Positions 16,590-26,270 of a stretch of 64,000 nucleotides of DNA are shown one piece after another (within the stretch, counting starts at the first letter, position 1; each line of letters starts with the position of its first letter). The stretch is from Sinorhizobium garamanticum (GTDB taxonomy: Bacteria > Pseudomonadota > Alphaproteobacteria > Rhizobiales > Rhizobiaceae), in NCBI RefSeq assembly GCF_029892065.1, contig NZ_CP120373.1, forward strand, positions 2,487,001 to 2,551,000. Direction: 5' to 3'. Position numbers and translations under genes: made by a program. The notes beneath the pieces are model-generated. The model worked only from the letters and a program-made list of their open reading frames with translations, was not told the DNA's origin and made no database searches.

Positions 16590-18659
16590 CTATCGACCCT
16601 CTCGATACCAGGTGGAAGAGATCAGGAAGAGCAGGGCGGCGAGCCCGAAGAGACCGCCGAACAGGGACAGAGAGTTGATACCCTTCAGCACCGTCTCGTC
16701 CGTCATGCGCAGTGAGAGGCGCTCGTCGTCGGCCACCCGGACTGCGCCACGCACCGGCAGGATCGAAGGAAGATCGACCGGGCCATCGGCATCTGCCAGC
16801 CGGCGCACGAGCCCCTTGGTTTTTTCCGCCCAGGGGCGGAGCTTTTCCTCCGTGGAGATTGCCGCCTTGAATTCCGGTGCATCGACATTGCCGACATGGA
16901 CGAGCGTCGTGAGCTCGTCATTGGCCACCTCGAAGAGGCCGGTCTCCGTCGTTTTGACTTCGGCCTTGTAGAGGCCCGGTTCGCGCTCGGTCAAAGTGAT
17001 CTCGTCGGTCTTGCCCGACGGATAGGTGAGCGTCGCCTGGCCAGGATCGCCTTCGATCGTCTGGCGGGTAATTTCCAGCGTACGGCCGGAGGCGCGCGCC
17101 GTCAGTGCCTCCTCTTCGAGCGCCGGTTCCTGCATCAGCCAGTGGGCCGTGCGCCGATAAAGCGAAACATGCGGTCCGCCGCCCTCAAAGCCGCGCGCCC
17201 ACAGCCAGCCCTGGTCGGACAAAAGCATCGCGACACGCCCCTTGCCGACGCGGTTGAGGACGAGCAACGGCTTTCCGTCGGCCGCTTCCATCACCGTCTG
17301 CCCGAGCGGACGGTCGACGTCGACGGTGCGGAACCACCGGCCCCAGCCCGGCGGCTCGCTCGACGCGCCTTCGAGACCGCGCGTGACCGGATGCTTCTTT
17401 CCCTCATCTGAGAGGCGGGGGAAGTAGGCCTTTTCATTCATGACGCCGGTGGGGGTCGCGGGCAGCACTGCCGAAAGCGGCGTCGCGGCAATCGAGTCGT
17501 CTCCGGCGTGTTCCGGGCCGGCGGCGATCAACAAGGCGCCGCCGTTCTGCACATACTGCGCGATGTTGTCGTAGTAGAGGATCGGCAGCACGCCGCGATG
17601 CTGGTAGCGGTCGAAGATGATCAGATCGAACTCGCTGATCTTGTCGACGAAGAGCTCGCGCGTCGGAAAGGCGATCAGCGAAAGCTCATTGATCGGGGTG
17701 CCATCCTGCTTTTCCGGGGGACGCAGAATGGTGAAATGGACGAGATCGACTGCCGCGTCGGACTTCAGAAGATTGCGCCAGGCGCGCTCGCCCGCATGGG
17801 GCTCGCCGGAAACGAGGAGCACGCGCAGGTTTTCGCGAATGCCGTCGAGTACGTGGACGGCACGGTTGTTGACCTCCGTCACTTCGCCGGCGAGCGGGTT
17901 CACCGCGAATTCGAGGATGTTGTTGCCGCCGCGCGGCACGGTGAAGCTGAACGGCACGTCGGTGCCCGGCTCGGCATGCTCCGTCGCGATCTCGTTGCCA
18001 TTGAGGCGGATCGTCACTTCAGCGCCACCGCCAGGAGCGGCGCCGTCATCGACAACACGGAAGGTCATCTTCTGCTGTTCGCCGACGATGCCGAAGCGTG
18101 GTGCGCTGACGATTTCGATACGCCGATCGAATTCATTCGGCTTGCCGGTGATCAGGCCATGGATCGGCGCATCAAAGCCGAGTTTCTGATTGACGTCGGG
18201 AACGTCGTGGATTTGTCCGTCGGTGATGAAGACGGCGCCGCCGACCCGCGCCGGCGGCACGTCGGCAAGCGCTGTCGCCAAAGCGCCGAAAAGCTTTGTC
18301 GAAGGTGCCTCGGTTTCGGCGCTATCCGCGGCCTCGACAATGCGGGTCTCAATCTGCGGAAAGCGGGAGAGGCGATCCTTGAGGTCGGCAAGCGCCCTGT
18401 CGGCCTGCTCGCGGCGGCCGTCATTTTCCTGACTTTGGCTGCGGTCGACGACGATGGCAACGATTGTCGAAAGCGGCTCGCGCTCCTCCTGGAAAACCGA
18501 TGGATTGGCAATCGCCAGGCAGAACGCCGCCAGCGCCGCCGTTCTCAACCAGGCACCGCGAACGCGACGCCACAGGCCGAACGCCGCAAGCGCGACCGCT
18601 GCGAGGATCAACGCCGCGAGATAGGGCCAGGGAAGAAATGGTGCAAAGTCGACGGTCAT
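16590..18659 (-). CDS. Membrane protein with VWA/glutamine-amidotransferase-like region, last gene of the MoxR operon
   Basis: About 689 residues. Two N-terminal membrane helices (PYLAALILAAVALAAFGLW and LRTAALAAFCLAIANPSVF) are followed by VWA-like text (IVAIVVDRSQSQENDGR, VGGAVFITDGQIHDV). Then come Ig-like and class I amidotransferase-like segments (GGALLIAAGPEHAGDDS), and a last membrane helix at the extreme C-terminus. It is a conserved hypothetical family found with DUF58 and DUF4159 proteins. ATG 18659 has GAGGA upstream. It starts 10 bases after the preceding gene, so co-transcription is near certain. No enzymatic function is shown. Confidence 0.85.
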   Translation of the reverse strand: MTVDFAPFLPWPYLAALILAAVALAAFGLWRRVRGAWLRTAALAAFCLAIANPSVFQEEREPLSTIVAIVVDRSQSQENDGRREQADRALADLKDRLSRFPQIETRIVEAADSAETEAPSTKLFGALATALADVPPARVGGAVFITDGQIHDVPDVNQKLGFDAPIHGLITGKPNEFDRRIEIVSAPRFGIVGEQQKMTFRVVDDGAAPGGGAEVTIRLNGNEIATEHAEPGTDVPFSFTVPRGGNNILEFAVNPLAGEVTEVNNRAVHVLDGIRENLRVLLVSGEPHAGERAWRNLLKSDAAVDLVHFTILRPPEKQDGTPINELSLIAFPTRELFVDKISEFDLIIFDRYQHRGVLPILYYDNIAQYVQNGGALLIAAGPEHAGDDSIAATPLSAVLPATPTGVMNEKAYFPRLSDEGKKHPVTRGLEGASSEPPGWGRWFRTVDVDRPLGQTVMEAADGKPLLVLNRVGKGRVAMLLSDQGWLWARGFEGGGPHVSLYRRTAHWLMQEPALEEEALTARASGRTLEITRQTIEGDPGQATLTYPSGKTDEITLTEREPGLYKAEVKTTETGLFEVANDELTTLVHVGNVDAPEFKAAISTEEKLRPWAEKTKGLVRRLADADGPVDLPSILPVRGAVRVADDERLSLRMTDETVLKGINSLSLFGGLFGLAALLFLISSTWYREGR

Positions 18660-18669
18660 CAAACAGTCC

Positions 18670-21480
18670 TCACTGACCGAGCCGCTCGAGCAGGGCGGGC
18701 ACGTGCACCTGGTCGGCCTTGTAGTTGCCGGTCAGCATATACATCATGATATTGACGCCGGAGCGGAAAGCGTATTCGCGCTGCATCTCGTCAGGCGGAA
18801 CCGTCGGCAGGAGCGCCACGCCATTCGTATCCACGGCCCATGCACCGGCAAGGTCGTTGCCGGTGATCATGATCGGCGTGACGCCATCACCGGACCGGGC
18901 CGGGCGGTCGCTTGCCTCTTCGCGGTTGTCGAGTTGCGCCTCGATCCAGAGAGGGCTGCCGGTGTAGCGCCCCGGAAAATTCGTGAGCAAATAGAAGGCT
19001 TTCGTCAGCACATGGTCGGCCGGAACGGGCTCCAGCGGCGGAATGTCGAGATTGGCCAGGATCGCCTGCAGCCGTTCCGTGTTCGCGCTCGTCCCGTTCG
19101 ACGAGGCTCCGAGCGAGGAGAACTGGTCGCGGGTGTCGAAGAGTACCGTACCGCCTGCGCGCATATAGGCGTCGATGCGGCTTACAGCCTGCGGGCTCGG
19201 CATCGGCGCATTGGCGGAGACCGGCCAATAGATGATCGGATAGAGGCTGAGTTCGTCCTTGGAAATGTCGAGCCCGACGGGCGCACCCGGCTCGAGCGTC
19301 GTGCGATAGGTCAGGAAATCGGTGAGGCCCGCGAGACCGCGTTCGGAGAGACGGTCGACGTCGTCTTCCCCGGTGACGACATAGGCGAGATGGGTCGTAT
19401 CGAGGCGTTCGAGGATGCGTTGGTCATCCGCACGCGCGTCATCCGCAAGCGCCTGCGGCGGCAGGAGGACAAGGGTGCCGCACAGCACGAAGAGGACCGC
19501 AGTGGCACTCCTTGCCATCCGCATCCGCGAAAAGGCTCCGCCCATGAAGAGAACGATGACGGCGTCGGCAAGGAGCAGGAGCAGCGCCAGCGTCAAGAGA
19601 GCCGGCTTCAGTGACCAGCTTTCCTCGCCGGTCAGCCGTTCCGAGCTGTGCGTGCCTGCTGCCACCATGTCGATCCGCTTAAGTTCCGTGTCACGCGGAA
19701 GCAGGTTTAACGCCGTGAAACCGTCTTCGGAGCCGTAGAGCCCCGGCGGGTTTTCCGGAGATGCAAGCGGCGTCTTGCCGGGCACGACGTGGAGCGGCCG
19801 CGCATTGCCGGTCTCGGCAACAAGGACACCGTCGGCGTTCAGCAGCCGGTAGGGCGCCAGCGTCTGTGCCTGCGCCTTGCCTTCGCTCGCGACGCCGCCG
19901 CTGCGCGCAAGTTGCACGCTGCGGCGGAGCATTTCGACGAAATGCCCGGAAATCGGAAGATTCGACCAGGTTGCCTCTGCACTGACATGGAAGAGGATGA
20001 TGCGTCCCGACCCCTGGGCCGCCGTCGTCACCAGGGGTGTTCCGTCCGCAAGATTTGCCCAGGTCCGCTCTGCCAGGTCAGCCGTAGGTTCGGCGAGGAC
20101 CTGCCGCTTGACGAGAATGTCGGTAGGACGTGGCATGCCGGCAAAGGGGCCGTTGGCGGGATAGTCGGCGAGAGGCTGCGGCTCCGACCAGGTCAGCGCC
20201 CCGCCAAGCGCCCGCTCACCCTGCCTCAGCGTCACGGGGACGAGCGGATCGTCGGCCGGTGCCGCCGCAAGCCGCGGCCCGGCAAAGCGGATCAGTGTGC
20301 CACCATTATCGATCCACTTTTTCATCAGCGGATACATCTCTTCCGGCAGGCGGCCGATATCGGCCATGATCAGGACCGAAGGCCGTTGTTCGAGAAGTTC
20401 CGGAATGGCAACGGCAAGATCGGTCTCGCGCGGCAAGACGAGATCGGCATAGGGAGCCAATGCCCGGTTGATATAGTAGAGCGGCGACAGCAGTGGCTGG
20501 GAAAGATCGCGAGCCTCGCCGCTCAAGAGAGCGACTCGACGGCGGCGGAAACCGTCGTCGAGCAGGTGGACGCTGCCGGCGGTCGCGGCGCCTTCGATGC
20601 CGATGCGGGCGAAGTCGTTGCGCAGCTCGAAGGGTGCGGCGATCGTGCCCTTCGCAATCGCGTCACCGGGCGCGAAGTCGATCGCGCCATCGGCGATGGC
20701 ACGGCCACGCGTATCGTAAGCGACGATCGAAACGGAACGGCGATCATCGGTGTTCAACCGGCTCGCCGTCACCGACATGCCGGCGTTATCGTTGCTGCTA
20801 TTGGTGAGCGCTATCGCTTGACTGCCGTCGGCCTCGATCACCCGGAGATTGGCCGCGCGAATTCCGGCGAGCGCCTCCATCGTCTTGCCGTCTTCTGCTT
20901 CGATGCCGTCCGTGACGAAGGCGAGCGTGCCGGGTGCGGCGTCCTTGAAAGCCGTCCGCATCGCCGCGATCGCGGAGCGGCGATCGGCCGGAAGCGGTTC
21001 GGGCGATGCGGCAGCCAGACGGTTGCGCGCGGCCCCGGCCGATCCGGGCGTCGCATCATGCTGCCGATCGCCGGTGAAGACGATCGAGACGGCAAGATCT
21101 CTCGTCTCCGCGTCGTCGATCAGCGCCGAGGCAGCCTCGATCCGCCGCTCCCAATCGGGCGCGGTCGCCCAGCTGTTGTCGATCAACAGCGCGAGCGGGC
21201 CGGAGGAGGCGAGCGTGTTGCTGCGCGGATTGAAGACCGGATCGGCGATTGCGAAAATGACGGCGGTCGCCATCAGCATCCTGAGAAGCGTCAGCCACCA
21301 GGGGCTTTTCGACGGGGTCTCCTCGCGCTTCAGAACCGAGGCGAGGATGCGCAGCGGCGGAAAGACCTCGGCCGCCGGTCGCGGCGGCGTCATCCGCAAA
21401 AGCCACCAGATCACCGGCAGCGCAACAAGCGCGGCCAGCATGGCGGGATTGGCGAAGACGAAGGAAAGGCCGCCGATCAT
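18670..21480 (-). CDS. BatA-type / DUF4159 large membrane protein
   Basis: 936 residues. The N-terminus is a BatA-like double membrane segment (FANPAMLAALVALPVIWWLL, then PRPAAEVFPPLRIL), followed by a VWA-like domain (GPLALLIDNSWATAPDWERR) and an amidotransferase-like middle. A membrane span lies near residue 640. The C-terminal 230 residues are DUF4159 (LYPIIYWPVSANAP and AYMRAGGTVLFDTRDQF). Its ATG overlaps the stop of the DUF58 gene by four bases (ATGA), so translation is coupled. Related BatABCDE/MoxR sets affect envelope integrity or stress tolerance in other bacteria; the job here is unknown. Confidence 0.88.
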   Translation of the reverse strand: MIGGLSFVFANPAMLAALVALPVIWWLLRMTPPRPAAEVFPPLRILASVLKREETPSKSPWWLTLLRMLMATAVIFAIADPVFNPRSNTLASSGPLALLIDNSWATAPDWERRIEAASALIDDAETRDLAVSIVFTGDRQHDATPGSAGAARNRLAAASPEPLPADRRSAIAAMRTAFKDAAPGTLAFVTDGIEAEDGKTMEALAGIRAANLRVIEADGSQAIALTNSSNDNAGMSVTASRLNTDDRRSVSIVAYDTRGRAIADGAIDFAPGDAIAKGTIAAPFELRNDFARIGIEGAATAGSVHLLDDGFRRRRVALLSGEARDLSQPLLSPLYYINRALAPYADLVLPRETDLAVAIPELLEQRPSVLIMADIGRLPEEMYPLMKKWIDNGGTLIRFAGPRLAAAPADDPLVPVTLRQGERALGGALTWSEPQPLADYPANGPFAGMPRPTDILVKRQVLAEPTADLAERTWANLADGTPLVTTAAQGSGRIILFHVSAEATWSNLPISGHFVEMLRRSVQLARSGGVASEGKAQAQTLAPYRLLNADGVLVAETGNARPLHVVPGKTPLASPENPPGLYGSEDGFTALNLLPRDTELKRIDMVAAGTHSSERLTGEESWSLKPALLTLALLLLLADAVIVLFMGGAFSRMRMARSATAVLFVLCGTLVLLPPQALADDARADDQRILERLDTTHLAYVVTGEDDVDRLSERGLAGLTDFLTYRTTLEPGAPVGLDISKDELSLYPIIYWPVSANAPMPSPQAVSRIDAYMRAGGTVLFDTRDQFSSLGASSNGTSANTERLQAILANLDIPPLEPVPADHVLTKAFYLLTNFPGRYTGSPLWIEAQLDNREEASDRPARSGDGVTPIMITGNDLAGAWAVDTNGVALLPTVPPDEMQREYAFRSGVNIMMYMLTGNYKADQVHVPALLERLGQ

Positions 21481-22397
21481 AGCAGACCTCCATGCGTTGC
21501 CCGTCCAGGCATTCCGGAAAGATACATGTGCACGGCAACCAGCGCCTCGGACGCGGGACGGTCGGTCCTATGCGGAATGAAGGTCCAGCCGAGATGCCTG
21601 AGGCTCGAGCCCAGGCTGTCGCGGCGGGCGAGATAGGCGCGCTGATAGTCCTCCTGCAGAATCTCGGCGCGTCCGGCTGTGAGTTTTTCGCCGGTCTCCG
21701 GGTCGGTGAATTCGGTTCGCCCGGCATAGGGAAAGACTTCCTCCGCAGGGTCGGCGATCTCGACCATATGTCCGCGGAAGCCGCGGCGTGCGAGCGGAGC
21801 AAGACGCTCCATCACCTTGTCGGCAGGGTCGAGAAAATCGCCGATCAGCACCAGATCGCTGGCATTGCGGATCATGCCGGTCTCGGGCAGGCCCTCGGAA
21901 AGCTGGCTCAGCATGATCGCGGTTGCCAATCGTTCGGCGGCGTTGCGCGCCGAGACCGGCTCCATGACGCCAGGGCAGCCGATCCGTTCGCCGGAGCGGG
22001 CAAGAATTTCGGCAAGTGCTAGCATCAGCACGAGCGCACGGCTTTCCTTTGAGACCGCGCCGAGCTCTGATTTGTACATCATCGAGGGCGATAGGTCTGC
22101 CCAAAGCCAGATCGTATGGGCTGCCTCCCATTCGCGGTCTCGGACATAGGTATGGTCGTCGCGGGCGGAGCGGCGCCAGTCGATGCGCGACAGGCTTTCG
22201 CCTTCGCTATAGGGGCGGAACTGCCAGAAATTTTCACCGATGCCGCGCTTGCGCCGGCCATGCCAGCCGGAGATCACCGTGTTGGCAATCCTGCGCGCTT
22301 CGACAAGGCAGTCCGGAACGAGCATTGCGCGCTGCTGGGCGCGCGACAGGACTTCGCCGGAAGGGGTACGCGCGACTATGTGCCCGATCGAGGCCAT
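21477..22397 (-). CDS. DUF58 domain-containing protein
   Basis: 306 residues, cytoplasmic. The DUF58 core motif is seen as IGENFWQFRPYSEGESLSRIDWRRSARDD, followed by the VWA-related stretch TIWLWADLSPSMMYKS. DUF58 proteins almost always lie beside a MoxR ATPase, as here, where only three bases separate the genes. The MoxR ATPase is thought to act on VWA proteins through metal-dependent contacts. The serine of the DxSxS-like motif (ADLSPSM) is retained. Confidence 0.92.
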   Translation of the reverse strand: MASIGHIVARTPSGEVLSRAQQRAMLVPDCLVEARRIANTVISGWHGRRKRGIGENFWQFRPYSEGESLSRIDWRRSARDDHTYVRDREWEAAHTIWLWADLSPSMMYKSELGAVSKESRALVLMLALAEILARSGERIGCPGVMEPVSARNAAERLATAIMLSQLSEGLPETGMIRNASDLVLIGDFLDPADKVMERLAPLARRGFRGHMVEIADPAEEVFPYAGRTEFTDPETGEKLTAGRAEILQEDYQRAYLARRDSLGSSLRHLGWTFIPHRTDRPASEALVAVHMYLSGMPGRATHGGLL

Positions 22398-22400
22398 ACA

Positions 22401-23414
22401 CTAACCCTTGGCTCGCTTCACCAGGCCGGCGATGACGTCGCGCACGGTCATGCCTTCCGCACGGGCGGCGAAGGTGAGCGCCATGCGGTGCTGCAGCACG
22501 GGTTCGGCAAGGGACAGGATATCGTCGGCGGAAGGCGCGAGCCGGCCGTCATAGAGCGCGCGCGCACGGGCGCACAGCATCAGAGCCTGGCCCGCGCGCG
22601 GACCCGGCCCCCAGGCGACATTCTTGTCGGTGGTCGAATTGCCGTTGCCGGGGCGGGCAGAGCGCACGAGCGACAGGATGGCATCGACCACCTTCTCGCC
22701 GACCGGCATCTGGCGGATCAGACTCTGGATCTGCAGGAGGCGCTGGGCGTCGATCACCGGTCGCGCTTCGGCTTCAGCGACGCCGGTCGTTTCCAGCAGT
22801 ATTTGCCGTTCGGCGGCAAGCTCGGGATAGCCGACATCGACCTGCATCAGGAAACGGTCGAGCTGCGCTTCCGGCAGGGGGTAGGTTCCCTCCTGCTCGA
22901 GCGGGTTCTGGGTCGCAAGCACATGGAACGGCTGAGGCAGGTCCTTGCGGACGCCGGCAACGGTGATGTGATACTCCTGCATGGCCTGCAACAGCGCCGA
23001 CTGCGTGCGCGGCGAGGCGCGGTTGATCTCGTCCGCCATCAGCAACTGCGTGAAGATCGGGCCGGGGATGAAACGGAACGACCGATAGCCTGCGGCGTCC
23101 TGGTCCATCACTTCCGAGCCGAGAATATCTGATGGCATCAGGTCGGGCGTGAACTGGATACGGCTGTTGTCGAGCCCAAGAACGGTACCGAGCGTGGCGA
23201 CGAGCTTGGTCTTGGCAAGGCCCGGTACGCCGACGAGCAGCGCATGGCCGCCGGACAGCACGGCGAGCAGCGCCTGCTCGACGACGCTTTCCTGGCCGAA
23301 GATCACCTTGCCGACTTCGGCGCGTATGAGCGCGATCTCGCCCAGTGCGGCTTCCGCGGCCGCGACGATTGCCTTTTCGTCGGCCGCATCGGTCGCGCTT
23401 TTCATAACACTCAT
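22401..23414 (-). CDS. MoxR family AAA+ ATPase
   Basis: 337 residues. The Walker A is GVPGLAKTK (residues 62-70) and Walker B is LLMADEINRA (124-133). Sensor 1 lies in HVLATQNPLEQEGTYPLPEAQLDRF, which also contains the arginine finger region. This is the first gene of a four-gene operon; GGAGAATTGCG precedes ATG 23414. MoxR ATPases act as chaperones for VWA-domain partners, and the three downstream products all carry VWA-related regions. The gene is divergent from the DUF1285 operon with about 260 bases between. Confidence 0.95.
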   Translation of the reverse strand: MSVMKSATDAADEKAIVAAAEAALGEIALIRAEVGKVIFGQESVVEQALLAVLSGGHALLVGVPGLAKTKLVATLGTVLGLDNSRIQFTPDLMPSDILGSEVMDQDAAGYRSFRFIPGPIFTQLLMADEINRASPRTQSALLQAMQEYHITVAGVRKDLPQPFHVLATQNPLEQEGTYPLPEAQLDRFLMQVDVGYPELAAERQILLETTGVAEAEARPVIDAQRLLQIQSLIRQMPVGEKVVDAILSLVRSARPGNGNSTTDKNVAWGPGPRAGQALMLCARARALYDGRLAPSADDILSLAEPVLQHRMALTFAARAEGMTVRDVIAGLVKRAKG

Positions 23415-23677
23415 CGCAATTCTCCCAGATCGTCGCTGCTGAACCGAATCGCCATTGCCTAATATTCAGTCCCTATTTTTCAATTTAGACCCTGGCGGAC
23501 GGCTGACAAGCCGCCGTCAACGCACTATGTCGTGAGCTTGCAGGACGCTCGCCGTGCATCCCGCATGCTCGTCGACGCGGACGGAATGCCTAAAGCCGGA
23601 GGCCGGAGCATCCCTCGCACGTTCATCTGAACGCGTTATGCTTCAGAAGCAAGATCGGGACCAAACGGGACGGAACG

Positions 23678-24301
23678 ATGGCAGAAGCCAAGATTCAGCA
23701 AACGGGCGACGCCGCCGGCCTTGCCGCGCTGATTGGCCGCGCCGCCGGCGAAAGGGGTGGTGAAGCGCGGGGATTGCCGCCGGTCGACCGTTGGAATCCG
23801 CCGTTTTGCGGCAACATCGACATGGAAATCCGCGGCGATGGAACCTGGTTCTACATGGGAACACCGATCGGTCGCCAGCCACTCGTCCGGCTGTTTTCCA
23901 CCGTCCTGCGCAAGGACGAGGACGGCAAGACCTACCTTGTCACGCCAGTGGAAAAAGTCGGCATCCGCATCGCCGATGCTCCGTTCATCGCCGTGGAAAT
24001 GAGCGTTACTGTCAAGGATGGCGGAAATGTCCTGACATTTCGCACCAATGTCGGCGACGTGGTAGAGGCAGGGCCGGAGCATCCGCTTCGCTTCGTCGTC
24101 CATGGCGAAAATCGCGAATTGAAACCCTACCTTCATGTGCGTGGGCGGCTTGAGGCGCTCGTATCGAGGCCCGTCATGTACGACATTGTCGAGCTGGGCG
24201 AAACGGTCGAGATCAATGGCGTCGACATGTTCTGCGTCAAATCGGCCGGCGCGATCTTTCCGATCATGCCGGCGGCCGAGCTGGAAGCCCTGTCGCAATG
24301 A
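23678..24301 (+). CDS. DUF1285 domain-containing protein
   Basis: 207 residues. The family motif is visible: RWNPPFCGNIDMEIRGDGTWFYMGTPIGR (about residues 38-66), followed by LVTPVEKVGIRI and APFIAVEM. No membrane segments or signal. The function is unknown, and structural work on the family suggests a PH-like fold binding small ligands. Its TGA overlaps the ATG of the Nudix gene (ATGA at 24298-24301), giving coupled translation with Nudix and CCA-transferase genes, an order I recall as common in rhizobia. Confidence 0.88.
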   Translation: MAEAKIQQTGDAAGLAALIGRAAGERGGEARGLPPVDRWNPPFCGNIDMEIRGDGTWFYMGTPIGRQPLVRLFSTVLRKDEDGKTYLVTPVEKVGIRIADAPFIAVEMSVTVKDGGNVLTFRTNVGDVVEAGPEHPLRFVVHGENRELKPYLHVRGRLEALVSRPVMYDIVELGETVEINGVDMFCVKSAGAIFPIMPAAELEALSQ

Positions 24302-24930
24302 CAAATCATCCCTTTTCCGCCGATGAGTTTCGCCGCAGGGCGCTCGCCCAGACAGGTGGACCGATTGAGACGGCCTGGCGCGATCACGGCGATTTCCTGC
24401 TCAATCCAAGCATCGTGCCCTACCTGGAAACCCTGCATTTGAAGGATGCGGCCGTGCTTGTGCCGGTCGTCGACGACGGTGAAGATGCGAGCGTGATCTT
24501 TACGCAACGGACGTCGACATTGCGCAAACACTCCGGCCAGGTCGCCTTCCCGGGCGGGGCCGTCGATCCCGAGGACGAGTCCATCGAAGTTGCGGCGCTC
24601 CGCGAGGCGCAGGAGGAGATCGGCCTCGACCCCCGTTTCGTCGAGACGATCGGCCGCCTGCCGCACTATATGGCCATGTCTGGCTTCCGCATCACGCCGG
24701 TGCTCGCGGTCGTCCAGCCGGGGTTCGAACTCGCGCCCAATCCGGAAGAGGTGGAAAGCGTGTTCGAAGTGCCGCTTTCTTTCTTGATGAACCCTGTCAA
24801 CCACGGGCGCGGACGCAGCCATTGGCAGGGCGCGGAGCGGCAATTCTATCGCATGCCCTACGGCGAACGGAATATCTGGGGAATTACCGCGGGCATCGTC
24901 CGCATGCTCTACGAAAGGCTTTACGCATGA
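24298..24930 (+). CDS. Nudix hydrolase, CoA-pyrophosphatase type (NudL-like)
   Basis: 210 residues. The extended NudL signature is present: TLRKHSGQVAFPGGAVDPEDESIEVAALREAQEEIGL. It combines the UPF0035 motif (HxGQxxFPGG) with the Nudix box and marks CoA diphosphatases, which hydrolyse CoA or its derivatives to phosphopantetheine and ADP. It is overlapped by four bases at its start and by the next gene's ATG at its stop (24927-24930), so it is the middle of a coupled three-gene operon. Confidence 0.9.
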   Translation: MTNHPFSADEFRRRALAQTGGPIETAWRDHGDFLLNPSIVPYLETLHLKDAAVLVPVVDDGEDASVIFTQRTSTLRKHSGQVAFPGGAVDPEDESIEVAALREAQEEIGLDPRFVETIGRLPHYMAMSGFRITPVLAVVQPGFELAPNPEEVESVFEVPLSFLMNPVNHGRGRSHWQGAERQFYRMPYGERNIWGITAGIVRMLYERLYA

Positions 24931-26189
24931 CTTCCGTTGCCGCTGAGGCGTGGTTTCAGGCTCCCTCGCTCCGGCGCGTGTTCGACGTCCTGAACGTCGA
25001 CGGCGGCGAGGTGCGCGTTGTCGGCGGCGCGATCCGCAACAGCCTCATGGGGCTGCCTGCGGGCGATGTCGACATGGCGACCACCTGGCAGCCGGAGGAC
25101 GTTGCTGAACGGGCAAGGGCCGCGGGTATCAAGGTCGTGCCGACCGGTGTCGACCATGGCACGGTCACCCTCGTCATCGACAAGACGCCCTATGAAGTGA
25201 CGACGCTGCGCCGCGATGTGGCAACCGACGGGCGCCGCGCCGAAGTGGCCTTCGGAACCGATTGGCGGGCGGACGCGGAGCGCCGCGACTTCACGATCAA
25301 TGCTCTTTATGCGGACAGCAAAGGCCAGGTAATCGACCATGTCGGCGGCCTTGCCGACATCGAGAGCCGAACGCTGCGTTTCATCGGCAACGCCGCCGAC
25401 CGCGTCCGGGAGGATTATCTGCGTATCCTGCGCTTCTTCCGGTTCTTCGCCTATTATGGCGCCGGCCGGCCGGACGCGGACGGGCTGAGAGCCTGCGCAC
25501 GGGCGCGCGCAAAGCTCGCGACGCTTTCGGCGGAACGGGTCTGGTCCGAAACCAAGAAACTGCTCGCCGCCGATGATCCCGGCCGCGCGCTCCTGTGGAT
25601 GCGCCAAGCCGGCGTGCTCACCGAGATCCTGCCGGAGACCGAGAAATGGGGCATCGACGCCATTCCCGGCCTGATTGCCGCCGAGAAGGCCTTTTCCTGG
25701 AAGCCGGATCCGCTGCTCAGGCTGGCGGCGATCGTTCCTCCGGATGCGGAACGGCTTGAGGCCATGGCAGCGCGATTGCGTCTATCGAAGGCGGAGGCCG
25801 CCTATTTCACGCGCTTTGCAAATGCTCCCGCGGTTCCCGCGACCCTTGCGGATGCGGCTCTCGACCGCCAGCTTTACCGCTATGGCGCCGAGGGGATCAC
25901 AACGCGCCTGCGGCTTTCCCTGGCATCCTCGCGCCGCCAGTCCGAAAACGATCCGTCACTTCTTCCCGAAACGGCTGCGTTTCAGCGGCTTCTGTCGCGT
26001 GCGGAGAAGTGGAAGCGCCCGGTCTTTCCTGTGACCGGGGCCGATGTTCTCAAGGCCGGTGTTCCAGCCGGCCCGAAGGTCGGCAAGGTGTTATTGGAAC
26101 TGGAAAACTTCTGGATCGAGCGCAATTTCACCCCCACCCGGGCAGCGCTCGCGGCCCGGCTCGAATCGATGGTGCCAGACACCAAGTGA
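24927..26189 (+). CDS. CCA tRNA nucleotidyltransferase / poly(A) polymerase family protein
   Basis: 420 residues. The nucleotidyltransferase head shows GGAIRNSLMG and the catalytic DVDMATT (Asp-x-Asp), then RRDFTINALYAD and the RRV-type ADRVREDYLRILRFFRF motif. These are class II CCA-adding / poly(A) polymerase hallmarks. It is expected to add or repair the 3' CCA of tRNA. Alphaproteobacteria often carry this short form without an HD domain, which fits here. The ATG overlaps the Nudix stop by four bases. Confidence 0.92.
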   Translation: MTSVAAEAWFQAPSLRRVFDVLNVDGGEVRVVGGAIRNSLMGLPAGDVDMATTWQPEDVAERARAAGIKVVPTGVDHGTVTLVIDKTPYEVTTLRRDVATDGRRAEVAFGTDWRADAERRDFTINALYADSKGQVIDHVGGLADIESRTLRFIGNAADRVREDYLRILRFFRFFAYYGAGRPDADGLRACARARAKLATLSAERVWSETKKLLAADDPGRALLWMRQAGVLTEILPETEKWGIDAIPGLIAAEKAFSWKPDPLLRLAAIVPPDAERLEAMAARLRLSKAEAAYFTRFANAPAVPATLADAALDRQLYRYGAEGITTRLRLSLASSRRQSENDPSLLPETAAFQRLLSRAEKWKRPVFPVTGADVLKAGVPAGPKVGKVLLELENFWIERNFTPTRAALAARLESMVPDTK

Positions 26190-26270
26190 CATCGGTTGAA
26201 GGAGGCTGCTCCGCGCTTCCCCATCCCGCACGACCCGAACGGGGGCAAAGGCGGCCTTGCTCCACTCCGG

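Noticed and set aside
17508..21636. Long plus-strand frames over the MoxR operon genes
   Set aside because: Antisense to two large proteins with recognisable domains and coupled starts; low-quality composition.
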